DNA from: Dichotomocladium elegans
Lineage: Eukaryota; Mucoromycota; Mucoromycetes; Mucorales; Lichtheimiaceae
Length of the DNA: 64,000 nt
Reading direction: 5' to 3'
Assembly: GCA_025716815.1 (NCBI GenBank)
Contig: JAIXMN010000001.1
Span: forward strand, 806,001-870,000
Below are positions 59,833-64,000 of the stretch, piece after piece (the first letter of the stretch is position 1; the number at the start of each line of letters is the position of its first letter). Position numbers and translations under genes: made by a program. The notes beneath the pieces were generated by a model. That model saw nothing but the letters and a program-made list of their open reading frames with translations. It was not told where the DNA came from and made no database searches.

Positions 59833-60760
59833 TTAGCCTTGGAGCATGACAGCAAGAGCCACCATTCCAAGAGCAACTATGCCAGCTGCAGGATGGTTGT
59901 GGATAGGAGCCGCGCTGCTGTTGCTGCTGCTGCTGCCAGCGCTCTGGATTGCCGAAGCAGAGGCATGTACAGAGGAAGAGGAGGTCGCAGATGCCAAGTT
60001 GCTCCTCACACTGCTTGAAGCAGAAGCAACATTAGAGGAGGCGATCGTTGCAGAAGCGCTAGCTGAGGAGACGGATGCAGAAGCCGAGACAGAAGCGCTG
60101 ATGGGGGCAGCACTGGCAGCCGAAGAAGCTTAAAAGATAGTTGAAGTATAAGCACATATGTCACAGATATCCTATCCCCCTTAATCTCCTAGTTGATCTT
60201 GCGCTGCTTTTTTCTCATTATCCCATGCAACTTACTACCATCGGCAGGTTGGATAATAAATTGTGGACTATATGCGACATTGGGTGAGGTGCCAAAGATG
60301 AGGGCATCTAGACAGATAAGAGCAAAGTGATTGTAGGTCAGGAGCTCGCTCATCTGCAAGGGGGGGGAGATGGGGGGAGGATGGACTCGGAGAAGAAGTG
60401 GTACTTACAGACACCCTGAGCAATGTCAGTCGGAATATTCCATGTATATGACAGAGCAGCAGCGCTGACGTTGCTGGCAATAGGACCATCTTGCTGCAAG
60501 TTAGACGGGTCACCATGGGCGAGGACAATCTGGCTGATAATATCCACTGTCGGATGGGTCCTAGATAATATCGCGCCACGTAAAAATGTTAGAGAAAAGC
60601 ATCGAGCGATGTACCATCATTCTTACCAGCTGATGATTGCCGGTTTACCGGCCGTGAATACTGTGCCATTGATAGGATTTGTGACCGAGAGAATGCTTCC
60701 TTGGGCGGACACAACGGCAGCAAGAGCAAGGGCAGTAATGGCAGAGAAGAAGGACTTCAT
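59833..60760 (-). CDS. Kre9/Knh1-like Ser-rich GPI-anchored protein
   Basis: Four exons, 60627-60760, 60409-60560, 60239-60307 and 59833-60128; 216 residues. A signal peptide (MKSFFSAITALALAAVVSAQ) leads into the Ser/Thr-rich GPI family domain (PF10342): ILSVTNPINGTVFTAGKPAIISW, then GTSPNVAYSPQFII. A long Ala/Ser stalk follows and a hydrophobic C-terminus (GIVALGMVALAVML) that should be exchanged for a GPI anchor. Such proteins sit at the cell surface and affect beta-1,6-glucan or wall structure. The third exon needs the acceptor at 60308 (TCTAG); a nearer CAG gives the wrong frame. It is divergent from the Sec2-like gene. Confidence 0.87.
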
Positions 60761-61471
60761 TCTGGATTATTGAACGACGAAGCAAATGGACAAGAGAGAA
60801 GAGAGAATTGGAGAAAGGAGATAAAAGAGGTTCCTTTTTATTCTATCCGCAAAAAGGAAAATCCAGTCTCTATGTGTTCTCGCTGCAATAGGCGTTCTGG
60901 TTTCTTCTAGTTCGCCCGTACATAGTGTAACCGTCCATGCCGCTTCGGCTGAGGAAAGGGAACTCCGGCGGTACGTCGGCTTGCAGACAAGGTTTATATG
61001 AAAAAAAAGAAGGACCCGGAAACACGGCTGAGACAGAGATGTGGATATGTAGACAATCCAAGCTGTTATGTGTGCCCACGCGATATTTTTATCACTTATT
61101 TGATTGATTCTTTCCTCTATCGTGAACCCTTCTGCTTTCTTTCATGCTACAGTCGAGACGACAAGCATTGGCATTCTGATTTGACCAACGAGACCTGCTC
61201 ACTCCTCGCTATTAATAAAACAGAGGTCATCTGACAGCCGAGAACACCTGTTTCTCCTTCCAGAAACCAAGGCTGGCTTGGCAAACGTCCGGTTTTTGTC
61301 TTCATGTGAGGAACAAAAAAGGGTGTGGACCCGGATTTAGTAACGGAAAATACAGACTCAGCAGCAGCTTCCCAACATCACCCACATCCTCACAAAGTTT
61401 CTTTTTTTCCCTCTTGTCCCCTTTTCTACACATCCCCTTTTCCTGGTCTCGATTCTACACGTGCGTAGACC
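60761..61471. promoter_or_regulatory. Divergent promoter region
   Basis: 711 bp between two divergent genes. The right end is a long C/T-rich leader (61380-61445) before the Sec2-like ATG. The left side is A-rich with a TATA-like stretch near 60835-60845 for the GPI gene. Confidence 0.55.
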
Positions 61472-63690
61472 ATGGAAGCCGTCCACGCTCCTGATTCCTT
61501 TACTCAGGTGCCATCAGTTCTGTCACTCAAAGATGAAGCCATAGACGATCTCAATTTTGAGTCAGAGGAATTCTCGGAAGAGGACGTTTTGCCGTTCCTG
61601 CTCCAAGCACAGGATATTATTGCAAAATTAGAGTCCAGAGTCGTCGACCTGGAAACGGACTTATCCGTAAGCGAGAATAAAAAAGGGCGAGATGCTTTTT
61701 TGATTTAAAATGTATGATTCTCTTTATTCAACGTTACAAATTATTCCTTTCTTCTCTTCCTCTCTCTTTCTCTTTCTTTTTTTCTTCGCTCTCTTCATAG
61801 ACTATCCATCGAAAGTACGAGCATGACCGGCATGACTGGCTCGTTGGTCTTTCGCAAAAAGATCAGTATATTCACCACCTTTCGAACAAACTTCAGCGGC
61901 TTGAGTTTAACGGAAAAGAGGCCATTCTGCTGCTTAGTGATGCCGTCACCGCGCCCGATCTGCCTGAAGCACTGCAAGCTAGCCTCTCTCTGGCGCTTAA
62001 TTATCTTCGGCAGGCTCACCTAACGTCAACACCGCCTGCGGACCCTGCCGTGGCGGTGGACTTGACCGGTATAGATGATCTCGAAGAGGGCGAGCTTGAG
62101 CGACGAGCAGCAGCTGTGAATGAGTGGCGAAAGCAAGAAGACACTGATGGCTCGCTTCGCGTTTCACAGTGGGCTCATCAGCAGCTCCTTCTCGAATCGT
62201 CAACTCAGGATGGATCTCAGGCCGATACAGAGCCATTTTCTACAACCACGTCTCTATCGTCTATGACAAGAATGCCCTCTGCAGAGGGCCATGTGAATAG
62301 TAACCCTGTTGCTGCTGCTACTGCTGCCATCAGCAACGGTAGCAATAATCGATCGCTAGCCACAACCGGTGCCACTGTGCAGGAACAAGGTTTCTGTAGC
62401 AATTGCAAGCAGTTGCTTACGCAACTGGACCAGCAAATAGAACAAAAGGCATACATGAAACGCGATCTAAGTGCGCTTGCCTCTGCGCTCTCGGAGGAAG
62501 AACAGCTACGGTTCAGCATTGAGGAGGTCAAGGAGTCCCTGGAAGAGGACATTCGTGATGTGACAACGAATCTCTTCAAGGTGCTCAACTGCATTCTCAT
62601 GGACGAGATCATGGATCGTGAAGGCCTTATCCAACTCGACCGTGAGATGGGTGGCAAGCTGGCGAACGTTTTAAAAGCGTGGGATGTGCGCGAGGAGCGG
62701 CTCAAGGACATCAAGGAACAACTCGTTGATCTTGACGCGGCTGTACATCAAAGCGCGACCGAATCAGACCGCATCAATCGCCGAAGCGAAGATGCGGTCC
62801 AGTCGGTCTTGCCGAACCGGCTGAGCATGATTCGACACTCATCCATCCATCATCCGAGAATCTCATCACCTGCATCGCCTCTCGTACCGCTCAGCGAAGA
62901 TGACAGTCTCCAGGGCATCGCGATTGGCAATACCCGTACAGTTCGGCTGGATGGCCTCGTCTTTGACGAGTTCCAGGAACACATCAAGACGTACTCGCCG
63001 ACATCAGCGTTTCTGAAGCGAGTGACGGCAGAGGACATTGACCCTTGCCTTTTCCAGAACACAACGTCATTGTGGTGGAAGTCGCCCTGGTTCAAGCGCA
63101 AATTGACAGATGCCATTGCCAACAATCGATGTGATATCCAGACATGGAACAATAGCAATTCAGCTTTCTCCTCCTCATCGTCCTCTTCGCCTGCTACCAG
63201 CCATATCAGTGTGTCCTCTTCGGCCACCAATCAGCAACAACCGGCCGCACCACGCACAAAGTGCACATGCTGCGGCCATCTCAGAATCTGCGAGTTCCGC
63301 ATGCGGCTGCATGGTCCACCCCAGCAGAAGCCAGTGCCTTGGCTTCCGCTTGATCGATTCTGCCGCGACAGGATCGTCGCAGTCTGTGATTTCTATAGCT
63401 TCATGTCCCACCTGAGACAAGGCTACCTCCAGAATACACCTGTTCTTTATCAGTTCAAGCAGTGCCTGCACTATCGCCGGCGGATGGGTATGGCTCGTGT
63501 CGGGTCCATGGATATCTTTGATGATGACCCAAAGCTCCAGCCGTCGTCGTACCAGTCCAAACGAAGGTCTAGAAAGCGCGAAAGTCTTGTTCTGGATCAT
63601 TCCGGGAGCGGGAGCGACACGGGCAGTGTTGTGAGCGTGACTGATATTCAAGGACTTGGCGGATCAAGCCAGATTGTCATTGTCCATTAA
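61472..63690 (+). CDS. Sec2/Rabin8-like Rab GEF
   Basis: Two exons, 61472-61666 and 61801-63690; 694 residues. An N-terminal coiled coil is followed by a disordered stretch and then the Sec2-type coiled coil (about residues 270-370): CSNCKQLLTQLDQQIEQK...LRFSIEEVKESLEEDIRDVTTNLFKV. The C-terminal domain has CTCCGH...WLPLDRFCRDRIVAVCDFYSF, as in the C-terminal region of fungal Sec2 proteins. Yeast Sec2 activates Sec4 on secretory vesicles and Rabin8 activates Rab8, so a role in polarised exocytosis at the hyphal tip is likely. The tail is Ser/Asp-rich with a basic patch. Confidence 0.87.
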
Positions 63691-64000
63691 CTATACCAAA
63701 CACACGCAGGCAAAAAACATCCTTTTTTTATTTGTTCATGCTGTTGTTATTTATCCCACTATCGTCAAAACACATACGGGCACATTCATATATACTTTCC
63801 ATCTCGTTGTTTTTGTACATCTTTCCTTCTAGATTATTATCCCAAAAAAAATTGGATGCCCCATCAGTTTCCCTTTGGGTGGGCCACAGTAATAAATCCG
63901 TCGATTTCTTGACATCGTTTGATATCACTGTGTCAATACTTTTTTTTTTTAGTAGCAGCAGAGTCCCGGCCCTCACTCCCCCCGGCCTTCGTACAATGCT
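63691..64000. other. Right-edge 3' flank
   Basis: 310 bp of AT-rich sequence after the Sec2-like stop. An 82-codon minus frame (63728-63976) shows no known domain. Nothing else seen. Confidence 0.45.

Noticed and set aside
59846..60133. Plus-strand Ala/Glu/Leu-rich frame with a hydrophobic start, like a small secreted protein
   Set aside because: It is antisense to the Ala/Ser stalk and GPI signal of the Kre9-like gene; its composition is the mirror of Ser/Ala codons.

Overview
The window looks like nuclear DNA of an early-diverging filamentous fungus, most likely Mucoromycota (Mucorales-like). The reasons are dense protein genes on both strands, many short introns (about 50-120 nt), CT-rich leaders, no operon logic, a typical fungal gene set (ATG4, Dma-type FHA-RING ligase, Kre9/Knh1-type GPI protein, Sec2-type GEF, bZIP with a DUF3425 tail) and Tc1/mariner remnants of the kind common in that group. 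The assignment to order is inference. All exon borders below were derived by hand from open frames, family motifs and splice sites. No transcript data were available.

Layout. 0-11 kb: a bZIP factor, ATG4, a Ppn2-like phosphatase and a Dma1-like E3 ligase, then a polyol/alcohol dehydrogenase, with one copy of a ~0.7 kb repeat (repeat A) between ATG4 and the phosphatase. 11-18 kb: sparse DNA with a small transposase scrap, an ArfGEF (Sec7 + PH) and a decayed Tc1-like element on the minus strand. 18-23 kb: three consecutive multi-pass membrane protein genes (STIMATE family, TM7SF3/TM198-like, DUF1206). 23-30 kb: a repeat-rich block. It holds one apparently intact three-exon gene of an unrecognised zinc-module family, a pseudogene of the same family split by an inversion, two further fragments, direct ~70-bp units and the second copy of the ~0.7-0.85 kb repeat (repeat B). 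30-47 kb: conserved housekeeping genes (ER PDI with RDEL, PPWD1-type WD40-cyclophilin, F-box/LRR, Prp43, a USP-like protein with lost catalytic boxes, mut-7/EXD3 exonuclease). 47-49 kb: a second Tc1-like element, opposite in orientation to the first. 49-64 kb: a coiled-coil protein, two unrecognised membrane proteins, a decayed stretch sharing repeats with 47 kb, a 2OG-Fe(II) oxygenase, a Kre9/Knh1-like GPI protein and a Sec2/Rabin8-like GEF.

The genes serve separate cell functions: autophagy, vesicle traffic (ArfGEF, Sec2), ER folding, splicing (Prp43 and PPWD1 both work with spliceosomes), ubiquitin signalling and cell wall. They do not form a metabolic cluster. The points most worth a second look are the unrecognised zinc-module family at 23-30 kb, the apparently catalytically dead USP at 41-44 kb, and the two GC-AG introns with the same donor in ATG4.
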